Position numbers and translations under genes: made by a program | The notes under the pieces: generated by a model | Databases searched by the model: none | Told to the model about the DNA's origin: nothing | The model's input: the letters and a program-made list of their open reading frames with translations, nothing else | Assembly (NCBI RefSeq): GCF_020731145.1 | Contig: NZ_JAJFZN010000001.1 | Coordinates: 620,001 to 684,000 of the forward strand | Reading direction: 5' to 3' | DNA from: Sneathiella sp. HT1-7 | Lineage (GTDB): Bacteria; Pseudomonadota; Alphaproteobacteria; Sneathiellales; Sneathiellaceae | Length of the DNA stretch: 64,000 nucleotides | In this document: piece by piece, positions 55,020 through 63,758 of the stretch | Layout of the letters: each line of letters begins with the position of its first letter | How positions within the stretch are numbered: the stretch's first letter is position 1

Positions 55020-55843
55020 TTTTGGATGCTCTGGAAAATTATACGGATGAGCATGCGGTGAACACAGCGGCACCGGAACGTATCGGTTTTGCAATTTCTC
55101 CACTATTAAGATTTTGGGGAGCTAATGTTGTTGGGGATATTTCTCGTCCAACTTGCTTAGCGTATTCAGCTAGCCGTAACCGCTCTGACAGCACGATTAG
55201 GCGAGAACTAGGCGTTTTGAGAGCTGCTATCAAGCACGATCATAAAATGGGCCGGTTAACCCGCGTTCCACATGTATGGCTTCCAAAAAAGCCCGAAGGT
55301 AAAAGTGTTTGGTTGACACGCAGTGAAGCCGCTTCACTTCTATGGGCCGCCAAATCAGAACCTAGAGTCCGGTTGTACCTGCCGCTTTTTATTCTGCTTG
55401 GCCTTTATACCGGAGCCCGCAAAGAGGCAATATTGTCGCTCCGCTGGCCACAGGTAAGCTTCTAAAATCAGCGTATCGATTTCAATCCGCCCGGACGTAA
55501 TCGAACAAATAAACAACGCCCAATCATTCCAATACCACGGCGGCTCATGTATTTCCTGAAACAGGCCAAGGGTAGGAGCTACGAAACCGGTTTCGTGATC
55601 CATAACAATGGGGAACGGATAAAGGATATTAAAAAGTCATTCGCAACTGCTGTTCGAAAAGCTGGTTTATCAGACGTTACGCCGCACACCTTGCGGCACA
55701 CTTCCGGAACGTGGATGGCGCAAAGGGGTGTGCCCTTGTTCGACATTGCGGGATGGCTAGGCCATAGCCATGAACGTACCTCGGAGCTCTATAGTCACCA
55801 TCATTCCGATTATCTTGAAAAGGCAAGAAAGGCTTTCGATTAA
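54821..55843 (+). pseudogene. int: Tyrosine integrase of element B, interrupted by one TAA
   Basis: A 341-codon frame starting at ATG 54821 (GAGGAAG three bases before) and ending at TAA 55841-55843, with one internal TAA at 55463-55465 (codon 215). Both sides are conserved: YTGARKEAILSLRWPQVSF before and NQRIDFNPPGR, HTLRHTSGTWMAQRGV, LGHSHERTSELYSHHHS after, giving the Arg, His-Arg, His and Tyr active residues. The stop removes HxxR and Tyr, so the product would be inactive unless read through. Orientation is toward the right att. Confidence 0.85.
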
Positions 55844-55865
55844 TGTCCGTGCATTGTCCGCGTTA
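55844..55865. repeat. Arm-type repeats, right end of element B
   Basis: TGTCCGTGCAT (55844-55854) followed by TGTCCGCGTTA (55855-55865). The second unit is identical to the first unit at the left end of B. They begin at the base after the integrase stop. Confidence 0.65.
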
Positions 55866-55948
55866 CACCCGTCAAAGTGCGCCAAATATAGCCACTATCG
55901 GCTTCACGCGTCCGCAGAAAACCTATGCTCGCCGCATCAGTAACAAAA

Positions 55949-55993
55949 CTCCGAAGGCAGAGGTCACACGTTCGAATCGTGTCGGGTGCGCCA
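55949..55993. repeat. att copy between elements B and C
   Basis: 45 bases identical to the tRNA-Arg 3' end. The 83 bases between the arm repeats and this copy are non-coding. Confidence 0.95.
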
Positions 55994-56245
55994 ATGATGG
56001 AGTGCAAGCACTGTTAGGATTCTAACGAAGCGAGCAAGGGCAAGGATCTCACTAAATATAATAGGAAATTACGCCCTTTAAGGGCACCTGCTGAGAAAGC
56101 TGTTAGCACATAACAGTAATGCCAAAACTGCCCTTGGCTTTTGTAGGCCAGATCTCCGCCTTTCTCTTCAATCGTTCCTTACGAACCAAAGCTATTAATC
56201 AAATAGATCGCGAAGCGCAGGAAATCTCCGACCAGTGATGAGAAA
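55994..56245 (-). pseudogene. Relic of a DUF1275 gene 3' end
   Basis: Aligned by eye to 57688-57935, the 3' part of the intact DUF1275 gene; for example AGAAAGCTGTTAGCACATAA is identical in both. As in the intact gene, the last codons run into the att copy (HHWRTRHDSNV then stop TGA). Upstream the frame is lost through substitutions and small indels, and the 5' two thirds are missing. Confidence 0.7.
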
Positions 56246-56377
56246 GTTACTTTGGGTGGCTAGCGTAAAGCTATTCATTAATGCACCTGTCCGTCTTCTT
56301 TTTATTCAGCACAAGCGTTAAACGAGTTTCCATCACAACCTGTTGCAGAGCAAATTACCTTTCACTTCGGATCGCCC

Positions 56378-56420
56378 TTGACAGGTCCTTTCTTTTGATA
56401 TTGTTATGTTATAACATTAC
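56378..56420 (+). promoter_or_regulatory. Promoter with Zur-like operator
   Basis: TTGACA (56378-56383) is followed after 17-18 bases by a weak -10 (TTGTTA/TGTTAT). Overlapping it is GTTATGTTATAACATTAC (56403-56420), an inverted repeat with eight of nine pairs and the core ATGTTATAACAT, like Zur boxes of proteobacteria. Zinc-bound Zur there would block the promoter. Confidence 0.65.
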
Positions 56421-56441
56421 TGAAAATGGAGGCGCCGACGA

Positions 56442-57587
56442 ATGAAACTGAAAACCATACTTCCATCCCTGACTTTTTTCCTGCTTCCCGCTGTCACAAT
56501 GGCAGAAGACCATAGTCACGATCACGGTCAAGACCATGGGACGAGCGGGTTTTACGGCCATCTGCATGTCAAAATCCTTTATGACCATGTCTATAAAGCG
56601 GGAGAGGCGGACGAGGAAATAGACGAGGCCTATACCCACTCACATCTTGAAATGGGATACGGGTTCGGCAATGGTTTTTCGGTAAATACGAATGTTGAAC
56701 TGGAGGGCGAGCCTGCAGGCCATGATCATGGCGGTGGTGGCGCAACGCTGGATGGCAGTAACCGGTACTTTGAGGATGAACCTCTGTTCATTCGTGCGCT
56801 TACGGTGAATTATGACGAGGACAATTTCGGAGCTTATGCTGGTAAGTTCGATCCTGTTATCAGCTTCGATCAACATGTTATGCCGGGCATGTATGGGTAT
56901 CAGATTATTGATGAATATACCGTACGGGAAAAGATCGGCGTTGGCGGCTATGCCAAGCTGAACGCCGGTGATTTCGGCACCCACCGGCTCGATGTGAGCA
57001 CCTTCTTCGCAGATACGACTTTTCTCAGCAATTCCATACTATATGAACGCGGCGTCACCCACAAAAGCGATGGCGGCGTTTCCAATACGGATAATTTCTC
57101 ATCCGTCGCGGTTTCTCTGGGCGGCTCTAACTTCTACTCCCTGAAAAGCAATCTCCCGGAGGGACTTTCCTATCGCCTCGGCTACGCTCATCAAGCCGCC
57201 GGAGAAGGAGACGAGACGAGCGAGGATCGCTACACATTCTCGGGCCAATATGAGCATATCTTCACGTCTGATTTGAGAGGTCGGATTCTGGGTGAAATCG
57301 TGCATATCAATCACCTAAGCGGCGAGGAACCACACGATCGGACCTATAACACCATCGGCGCGGAACTGAGTTACCAGCAATGGGTCTTGGGATCGACATA
57401 TACCTATATCAACAATAAAAATCCGGATGACGCAGATGAGGCACAGAACGGTGAAGTCTTTCAAGCCTCATTGGGATACCTCTTTGAAAATGGCATAACA
57501 GTTGGTGCAGGCTATAAATATCAAGAGGAAGAAGGAGAGAAAAACTACCGGATAGGCGCAATGGTTGGTTATTCCTTGGAATTCTAG
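56442..57587 (+). CDS. His-rich outer-membrane porin-like protein (LbtU-like)
   Basis: 381 residues. A signal peptide (1-21, ending TMA) is followed by a His/Asp-rich stretch EDHSHDHGQDHG, a second one GHDHGGGG (about residue 90), and alternating beta strands to a C-terminal Phe (VGYSLEF), the mark of an outer-membrane barrel. The pattern resembles the LbtU siderophore-porin family. With the Zur-like box upstream, a role in zinc uptake under scarcity is the best guess: histidines could gather zinc at the surface. No TonB box or plug is seen. Confidence 0.75.
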   Translation: MKLKTILPSLTFFLLPAVTMAEDHSHDHGQDHGTSGFYGHLHVKILYDHVYKAGEADEEIDEAYTHSHLEMGYGFGNGFSVNTNVELEGEPAGHDHGGGGATLDGSNRYFEDEPLFIRALTVNYDEDNFGAYAGKFDPVISFDQHVMPGMYGYQIIDEYTVREKIGVGGYAKLNAGDFGTHRLDVSTFFADTTFLSNSILYERGVTHKSDGGVSNTDNFSSVAVSLGGSNFYSLKSNLPEGLSYRLGYAHQAAGEGDETSEDRYTFSGQYEHIFTSDLRGRILGEIVHINHLSGEEPHDRTYNTIGAELSYQQWVLGSTYTYINNKNPDDADEAQNGEVFQASLGYLFENGITVGAGYKYQEEEGEKNYRIGAMVGYSLEF

Positions 57588-57643
57588 TTTTCCGGAATTA
57601 CACGGCGCAAAGGCGTTCTCCAAAGTTAAGTTTCTTTGCTCTA

Positions 57644-57687
57644 TCCGAAGGCAGAGATCATGTGTTTGAATCGTATCGGATGCGCCA
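57644..57687. repeat. Decayed att copy, right end of the island
   Basis: 44 bases matching the tRNA-Arg 3' end at 37 positions; all seven differences are transitions. This is the oldest copy. It doubles as coding sequence for the end of the DUF1275 gene on the minus strand. Confidence 0.85.
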
Positions 57688-58401
57688 TTGATGGATTGCG
57701 AGCGCTATTAATATTGTGATAGGGCAGGCAAGCGCAAGAAATCCGCCAACATTATAGGAAACTGCGCCTGCGAGAGCGCCTGCAGAGAAAGCTGTTAGCA
57801 CATAACAATAATGCCGTAACTGCCTTCTGGTTTTGTAGGCAGCATCCTCGTCCCTGTCCACACTCGCGCGTTCGGGACCGAGTATATCGATCACACTGAT
57901 TGCGAAGCGCGCGAAATTACCGGTCATTACGGTCGTTGGAACATGCTGGTGGAAAACCTTTGCCATCACAGCATTCTGAAGCGTCATAGCAAAAACGGCA
58001 ATGAGCGCAACAAGGATCGTTTCAGGCGTGTCCGCGCCGAGCAGCGGTGAGAAAAACATTCCCGATATCATAAAGGCCCCCAGCAAAACAGCCTCTACCG
58101 CCAGCACCGCTGCACGTATATATTTCCAATCCTTCAATTTTTGCAGAAGAATAAGCCACAAGAATAGTCCCACGACAAATGTGAGCACCACCAAAGCCTT
58201 CATTATCCAAACTCCGTCCGGATGAATGACTTCCGATGCCAGAATAATCAGAGTGCCTGTTATAAAGGCGGTAAAGGTTCTGAAAAGCGCGAGGTAACAT
58301 ATCACATCGACAAAGGCCGCAATGAAGGACAGCAGGATCGGGATGTAATGCTCTTTCGAGTAGAGCCCGGTTTTTTCAGATTTACTCTTTTCAACCATCA
58401 T
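57658..58401 (-). CDS. DUF1275 (YoaK-like) membrane protein with tRNA-derived C-terminus
   Basis: 247 residues, six predicted helices; ALFRTFTAFITGTLIILASE and VPTTVMTGNFARFA match the DUF1275 family of unknown function. Its last nine codons (WRIRYDSNT) and the stop are read from the decayed tRNA-Arg copy, so the natural C-terminus was replaced or created by integration. The gene lies immediately outside the island in opposite orientation to sox. Confidence 0.82.
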   Translation of the reverse strand: MMVEKSKSEKTGLYSKEHYIPILLSFIAAFVDVICYLALFRTFTAFITGTLIILASEVIHPDGVWIMKALVVLTFVVGLFLWLILLQKLKDWKYIRAAVLAVEAVLLGAFMISGMFFSPLLGADTPETILVALIAVFAMTLQNAVMAKVFHQHVPTTVMTGNFARFAISVIDILGPERASVDRDEDAAYKTRRQLRHYCYVLTAFSAGALAGAVSYNVGGFLALACPITILIALAIHQWRIRYDSNT

Positions 58402-58664
58402 TCTGGATTAAAGCCCTACTATAAATTGTGAAATACACTTGTTACGAAGTTGATGGTCTCATGACTAAGGGTATTCAGTGAAGAGTATATCTGTCAACGA
58501 CGCAGGAAACTTGCAAGGCGTTTTTCCCCAAAGAATTGTATTCCCTGTTTCATGCCAGTAATCATGCCGCGCATGTCTTTTTTGACGTCAATCATGACCC
58601 TATCAGAACAATCGGATTTACGGCATTATGCGATTGTTCAAGCATTCATAAAAAGGAGCCAACT

Positions 58665-59915
58665 TTGCGCTATTCCGCTCTTAGAGTGTTATTGGAAGGG
58701 TTGAGGAGGAACACCGGGTGGAAACCCGTGTGGCGGGATCCCGCTCCACAGCCCGAGTACGATTACGTCATCGTCGGTGGCGGCGGTCATGGTCTAGCGA
58801 CGGCACACTATCTTGCGAAGGTCTATAAGAAGGCGTGGATCGCCGTGCTGGAAAAAGGCTGGATCGGGGGTGGCAATGTCGGCCGAAATACAACAATTAT
58901 CCGGTCCAACTATTTGCTCGATGGCAACGAGCCTTTATACGAATTCGCGCTGAAACTCTGGGAGGGACTGGAGCAGGACCTTAACTATAACGCCATGGTC
59001 AGTCAGCGTGGCATACTCAACCTCTGCCACAGCGATGCTCAGCGCGATGCCTTTCGGCGACGCGGGAATGCGATGATCCTGAATGATGCAGATGCGGAAC
59101 TGCTGGATCAGGAACAGGTGCGCGACATGGTCCCCTTTCTTGATTTCGAAAATGCGCGATTCCCCATCAAAGGCGGACTTTTGCAGCGACGCGGAGGTAC
59201 CGTGCGCCATGACGCCGTCGCCTGGGGCTACGCCCGCTCCGCCGATAGTCATGGGGTGGACATCATTCAGAATTGCGAAGTGACCGGATTCAAGATCGAG
59301 AAGGGAACAATTAAAGGTGTGGAAACCAACAGGGGATATATCGGCGCGAATAAGGTCGGCGTTTCGGTCGCGGGCAGTTCTTCCCGTGTAATGGCGATGG
59401 CGGGCCTGCGCCTTCCGATCGAGAGTCATGTTTTGCAGGCCTTCGTTTCCGAAGGGCTGAAACCAATAATTCCAGGCGTTATTACCTTCGGCGCAGGACA
59501 TTTCTATATCAGCCAGTCGGACAAGGGTGGGCTTGTCTTCGGCGGCGATATTGACGGCTATAACAGCTATGCCCAGCGCGGAAATCTACCTGTTGTCGAA
59601 GATGTGCTCGAAGGCGGCATGGCCCTGATGCCGATGATTGGGCGCGCTCGGCTCTTGCGGATGTGGGGCGGACTGATGGATATGTCGATGGATGGTTCTC
59701 CCTTCATTGACAAAACCCCGATCGAGGGCCTCTATTTCAATGGCGGCTGGTGTTATGGTGGGTTCAAGGCAACCCCAGCCTCGGGCTATGTGTTCGCGCA
59801 TTTACTGGCGACCGATACGCCGCATGAAACGGCGACCCAGCTCCGGCTGGACCGGTTCCTGACCGGAGCCATGATTGATGAAAAGGGCGCGGGCGCCCAG
59901 CCGAACCTGCATTGA
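58665..59915 (+). CDS. soxB: Sarcosine oxidase beta subunit
   Basis: 416-residue flavoprotein of heterotetrameric sarcosine oxidase, which demethylates sarcosine to glycine and passes the methyl carbon to tetrahydrofolate. An FAD-binding DAO fold begins at YVIVGGGGHGLATAHYLA; GRNTTIIRSNY and RRGGTVRHDAVAWGYAR (with the His expected to hold FMN covalently) are present; GGWCYGGFKATP is near the C-terminus. The start is TTG 58665 with AAGGAG (58653-58658) six bases before; the longer frame from 58536 does not fit the family. First gene of soxBDAG. Confidence 0.92.
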   Translation: MRYSALRVLLEGLRRNTGWKPVWRDPAPQPEYDYVIVGGGGHGLATAHYLAKVYKKAWIAVLEKGWIGGGNVGRNTTIIRSNYLLDGNEPLYEFALKLWEGLEQDLNYNAMVSQRGILNLCHSDAQRDAFRRRGNAMILNDADAELLDQEQVRDMVPFLDFENARFPIKGGLLQRRGGTVRHDAVAWGYARSADSHGVDIIQNCEVTGFKIEKGTIKGVETNRGYIGANKVGVSVAGSSSRVMAMAGLRLPIESHVLQAFVSEGLKPIIPGVITFGAGHFYISQSDKGGLVFGGDIDGYNSYAQRGNLPVVEDVLEGGMALMPMIGRARLLRMWGGLMDMSMDGSPFIDKTPIEGLYFNGGWCYGGFKATPASGYVFAHLLATDTPHETATQLRLDRFLTGAMIDEKGAGAQPNLH

Positions 59916-59922
59916 GGCGCGC

Positions 59923-60210
59923 ATGATTATCAACCATCCCTTACTCGGCCCGCGCGATGCACAGGAATTTGTCTATCTTGGTGACGCCAGCCTGATCGAT
60001 CGCCCGGATGCAATGGCGGAAACAGCACTCAATGACTTTCATGATTATCTCTATCTTCGGGATAATCCAGCGGGCAGCCATCAAGAACTCTGGTTCCATG
60101 AACAAGGGGATCGATCATGGCTGGTGGTGACGCGCGATACGGCATCCCATGAAATTACTCATGTCGAGCTGGCGGTCGACTATGCTAAGCGGCGGGGGCG
60201 GGACAGATGA
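59923..60210 (+). CDS. soxD: Sarcosine oxidase delta subunit, lacking zinc cysteines
   Basis: 95 residues. The family pattern is followed (YLYLRDNPAGSHQELWFHEQG, VTRDTASHEI) but the N-terminus reads INHPLLGPRDAQEFVY where SoxD normally has a CPxCG-type zinc site; there is no cysteine in the protein. The same subtype may exist in other marine alphaproteobacteria. It overlaps soxA by four bases and follows soxB by seven. ATG 59923 chosen for GAGG upstream. Confidence 0.85.
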   Translation: MIINHPLLGPRDAQEFVYLGDASLIDRPDAMAETALNDFHDYLYLRDNPAGSHQELWFHEQGDRSWLVVTRDTASHEITHVELAVDYAKRRGRDR

Positions 60211-63164
60211 GCCAGAAAAACCGTCTCGACGGTGGCCAGATCGACCGGAATCACCGCCTCTCCTTCTCCTTCGATGGGAAGAATTATTCCGGCTATGCTG
60301 GCGATACCCTTGCGTCTGCGCTTCTTGCGAATGATGTTCGGCTGATGGGCCGGAGTTTCAAGTATCATCGCCCGCGCGGTGTTTTCTCCGCTGGATCAGA
60401 GGAACCGAATGCCCTTGTCGAACTTCGAAGCGGCGCTCGGCGTGAGCCAAACACCCGCGCCACTGTTGCAGAACTTTACGATGGGTTGGAGGCGCAAAGC
60501 CAGAACCGCTTTCCATCCCTTCGCTTTGATGTCATGGCGATAAATGACAGGCTCTCTTCTTTCTTGTCAGCAGGTTTTTACTACAAAACCTTCATGTGGC
60601 CTGCCGCTTTCTGGGAAAAAATATACGAACCCTTTATCCGCCGCGCTGCCGGCCTTGGCCATCTCTCAGGGGAGGAGGATCCAGACGATTATGACAAGGG
60701 CTTCCTGCACTGCGACCTACTTGTAATTGGCGCAGGCCCGAGCGGGCTTGTCGCGGCGCAGACTGCCGGCCGAGCGGGAGCCGAGGTTATTCTGGCCGAG
60801 GAAGATTTCACATTTGGTGGCCGCTTACTCGCTGACACCGGGCTTCTCACAGATCAGCATGCAAATGACTGGATTGCGGAGGTTGTCGGGGAGTTGTCAA
60901 ACCTGCCAAATGTTCGTCTAATGACGCGGACAACCGTTTTTGGCCAATATGATCATGGTATCTTTGGCGCAGTCGAGCGAGTAACAGATCATCTTCCGGA
61001 ACCACCATCTCAGAAGCCTCGCCAAATACTCTGGCGGATTTATGCAAAGCGAACACTACTCACTGCCGGAGCGACGGAACGGCCCATCACCTTTGACAAT
61101 AACGACAGACCGGGCGTGATGCTGGCGGGCGCCATGCGCGCCTACGCCAACCGATGGGCAGTAGCGCCGGCAAAAGAAGTTGCTATTTTTACCAACAATG
61201 ATGACGGTCACCGCACCGCACGTGATCTGAATGCGAAAGGGGTTAAGATCGCCGCGCTAGTCGATAGCCGTGCCGATGCCCCTACTTCGCCGGAATTTGA
61301 AGTCCTTTCTGGAGCGAAAATTATCGACAGCCGCGGTCGACTGGGCCTCAAATCCGTAAAAGTCCGACTTCAGGACGGATCGGTGAAGGATTTAACCTGC
61401 GGCGCGCTCGGTATCGCGGGGGGATGGAATCCCAATGTCCACCTGACCTGTCATAAACGAGGGCGCCCGGTCTGGAATGATCACATCTCCGCGTTTGTGC
61501 CCGTGCCGGATAGCGATCCCCTACTCCGCGTTGCCGGAGCCGCGGCGGGGCTTTTCTCGACTCATGAGGCTCTTCAATCCGGCGCAGATAAAACAATCGA
61601 AGCGCTAAAGGATTTGGATATCTCAGCCCATCTACCGGATCTGCCTCAAGCGGAGGGTGCACCCGTCAATATCGCCCCCTTCTGGTATGTAAAGGGTGGA
61701 AAGGGCCGCGCCTGGCTGGATTTGCAGAATGATGTCACAGTTAAGGACATCAAACTCGCCCATCAGGAAGGGTTCAAGTCTGTCGAGCATGTCAAGCGTT
61801 ATACCACCCTTGGAATGGCGACAGATCAGGGAAAGACTGCTAACCTCGGCGCGCTTGCCATCCTTGCTGATCTTGAAGGGAAAACCATCCCCGATGTTGG
61901 CACTACCATCTTTCGCCCGCCTTATACGCCGGTCTCCATAGGAGCATTCGCCGGACGGTCCCGGGGTAAAAACTTTCGCCCCTACCGCCTCACGCCCAGT
62001 CACAAATGGGCCGAGGAGCAGGGTGCTATCTTCGTTGAGGCGGGCAACTGGCTGCGGGCGCAATGGTTTCCGATAGAAGGGGAAACCCATTGGCGGCAAT
62101 CCGTCGACCGGGAGGTGCTGGCGGTGCGAAAATCCGTCGGCATCTGCGATGTGACGACGTTGGGCAAGATCGACGTGCAGGGGGCGGATGCGGCAAAATT
62201 CCTCAACCATGTATATTGCAATGGTTTCGCCAAGCTGCCCGTTGGCAAGACACGTTATGGCCTGATGTTGCGCGAGGACGGCATGGCCATGGATGACGGG
62301 ACCGCAGCGCGGCTCGCAGAGGATCATTTTGTTGTCACGACGACAACCGCTAATGCAGTTTCCGTCTTCCGTCATATGGAATTTTGCCGCCAATGCCTCT
62401 GGCCGGGGCTCGACGTCCAGCTGATCTCGACAACCGAGGCCTGGGCGCAATTTGCCGTTGCCGGACCGAATTCCCGCCAGCTCCTTCAGAAAATAGTCGA
62501 CCCGGAGCATGACATTTCGAACGAGGCCTTTACCTATATGGCCTGCGGGGAGATCACTATATGCAGCGGTTTGCGCGCAAGGCTATTCCGGATTTCCTTC
62601 TCCGGCGAGCTTGCCTATGAGATTGCCGTGCCGGCGCGCTATGGAGACGCGCTCATCCGCCGGCTGATGGACGTGGGCGAGGAGTTTGATATTGTCCCCT
62701 ATGGCACAGAAGCTCTTGGTGTGTTGCGGATCGAGAAGGGGCATGCCGCGGGGAATGAGCTGAACGGCCAGAGCACCGCCGCCATGCTCGGCTTGGGGCG
62801 CATGGTTTCGCAAAAGAAAGACAGCATTGGTCGGGTTCTCGCAGGACGCCCGCATCTTATGCGGGAGGATGATTATCGGCTGGTCGGGCTGAGACCAGTA
62901 TACGCCGAAGATACAATCCTATCCGGCGCGCATCTCATGAGCGTCGGAGATCCCGCCAATGCGAAGAATGATCAGGGTTGGGTCACCTCTGCCGCCTATT
63001 CGCCGCATATCGGCTCTTCCATTGCTCTCGCCTTTCTTAAAAAAGGGGAGAACCGCCATGGCGAGGTGCTCCGGATCGTGAGTCCGCTCGACAACATGGA
63101 TATTCAGATAACCGTCACTATTCCTCATTTCATCGACCCGGAAGGAGTGCGACTCCGTGTCTGA
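60207..63164 (+). CDS. soxA: Sarcosine oxidase alpha subunit
   Basis: 985 residues. An N-terminal ferredoxin-like part (residues about 20-100, with SFKYHRPRGVFSAGSEEPNA), an NAD-binding Rossmann fold (LLVIGAGPSGLVAAQTAGRA, about residue 172), then a C-terminal aminomethyltransferase (GcvT-like) half from about residue 610 (EAGNWLRAQWFP, SVGICDVTTLGKIDV), which binds folate and takes the methylene group. Length is normal. It overlaps soxD and soxG, so subunits are translated in concert. Confidence 0.94.
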   Translation: MSQKNRLDGGQIDRNHRLSFSFDGKNYSGYAGDTLASALLANDVRLMGRSFKYHRPRGVFSAGSEEPNALVELRSGARREPNTRATVAELYDGLEAQSQNRFPSLRFDVMAINDRLSSFLSAGFYYKTFMWPAAFWEKIYEPFIRRAAGLGHLSGEEDPDDYDKGFLHCDLLVIGAGPSGLVAAQTAGRAGAEVILAEEDFTFGGRLLADTGLLTDQHANDWIAEVVGELSNLPNVRLMTRTTVFGQYDHGIFGAVERVTDHLPEPPSQKPRQILWRIYAKRTLLTAGATERPITFDNNDRPGVMLAGAMRAYANRWAVAPAKEVAIFTNNDDGHRTARDLNAKGVKIAALVDSRADAPTSPEFEVLSGAKIIDSRGRLGLKSVKVRLQDGSVKDLTCGALGIAGGWNPNVHLTCHKRGRPVWNDHISAFVPVPDSDPLLRVAGAAAGLFSTHEALQSGADKTIEALKDLDISAHLPDLPQAEGAPVNIAPFWYVKGGKGRAWLDLQNDVTVKDIKLAHQEGFKSVEHVKRYTTLGMATDQGKTANLGALAILADLEGKTIPDVGTTIFRPPYTPVSIGAFAGRSRGKNFRPYRLTPSHKWAEEQGAIFVEAGNWLRAQWFPIEGETHWRQSVDREVLAVRKSVGICDVTTLGKIDVQGADAAKFLNHVYCNGFAKLPVGKTRYGLMLREDGMAMDDGTAARLAEDHFVVTTTTANAVSVFRHMEFCRQCLWPGLDVQLISTTEAWAQFAVAGPNSRQLLQKIVDPEHDISNEAFTYMACGEITICSGLRARLFRISFSGELAYEIAVPARYGDALIRRLMDVGEEFDIVPYGTEALGVLRIEKGHAAGNELNGQSTAAMLGLGRMVSQKKDSIGRVLAGRPHLMREDDYRLVGLRPVYAEDTILSGAHLMSVGDPANAKNDQGWVTSAAYSPHIGSSIALAFLKKGENRHGEVLRIVSPLDNMDIQITVTIPHFIDPEGVRLRV

Positions 63165-63729
63165 AAATTTGCTTGCTCCATTGACTGCGCTTGGAAAAAC
63201 CGTCCCTGTGATTAAGAAAATCGGCGGGATTACCATCAGCGAAAACCCCGATCTTGCCATCGTTTCTCTGTCTGCCCGTATGGGTACGGAGCAGGACTTA
63301 CAAAACCTTCTCAAGCCATTACTGGGAGCCTGCCTGCCGGGTCCTGGCCAAGCCCAATTCGCTGAAGATATAACGGCCATATGGGTGGGGGTGCATCAGT
63401 GGTTCCTGATGGCATCGCTGTCAGACCATCCTGATTATGCCGACGAGATAAATAATTTCGTCACCGACGCCGCAAGCGTCACAGAGCAGTCCGATGGCTG
63501 GGCCGTTTTCGACATTACAGGCGATAACCTTGTTCCGCTTCTGGAACGGATTTGCAACCTAAATAGCAAAGCAATGTCGTCGGGCGATGCCACGCGATGC
63601 CTAATCGAGCATTTGGGCTGCTTGATTATTTGCCGTGAATCAGTTAGGAATTTCACAATTCTTGGACCACGTTCCTCAGCGGCTTCACTTCATCATACCT
63701 TCGTCACAGCGGCGCATAGTGTTGCCTGA
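63157..63729 (+). CDS. soxG: Sarcosine oxidase gamma subunit
   Basis: 190 residues, GTG start at 63157 overlapping the soxA stop by eight bases, with GAAGGAG upstream. SoxG is poorly conserved; the fit here rests on position, size and the C-terminal stretch DATRCLIEHLGCLIICRESV, resembling the family's GcvT-like fold end. It completes the heterotetramer. Confidence 0.88.
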   Translation: MSENLLAPLTALGKTVPVIKKIGGITISENPDLAIVSLSARMGTEQDLQNLLKPLLGACLPGPGQAQFAEDITAIWVGVHQWFLMASLSDHPDYADEINNFVTDAASVTEQSDGWAVFDITGDNLVPLLERICNLNSKAMSSGDATRCLIEHLGCLIICRESVRNFTILGPRSSAASLHHTFVTAAHSVA

Positions 63730-63758
63730 CGACCGATCTCTCAGGAAAGTAAATACCC

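Larger units (their letters stand above)
48248..55993. mobile_element. Integrative element B (about 7.7 kb), decaying
   Basis: Bounded by the att copies at 48200-48247 and 55949-55993. It carries a rep gene (broken), two XRE regulators, a two-TM protein, a DUF4062 protein, an HTH protein, an excisionase-like gene and an integrase (broken). Pairs of 11-bp TGTCCGCG repeats lie at both ends. The rep and integrase genes are each interrupted by one in-frame TAA, so it is probably not mobile by itself any longer. Confidence 0.85.
55994..57687. mobile_element. Remnant element C (about 1.7 kb)
   Basis: Bounded by the att copies at 55949-55993 and 57644-57687. It has no recombinase. It holds a decayed DUF1275 gene end and a porin-like gene with a Zur-type operator. 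The left flank repeats, at roughly 70 percent by eye, the sequence following the right att copy, so a tandem insertion of related elements or an unequal duplication is possible. Between 56246 and 56377 I see no gene. Confidence 0.6.

Noticed and set aside
55880-55892. GTGCGCCAA as a possible further att fragment
   Set aside because: Only about nine bases match the tRNA end and no wider similarity exists, so chance is enough.
48248-55993. Reassignment of TAA to a sense codon in element B
   Set aside because: The integrase frame itself ends with TAA at its natural end, and host genes use TAA as stop; point-mutation decay is simpler.
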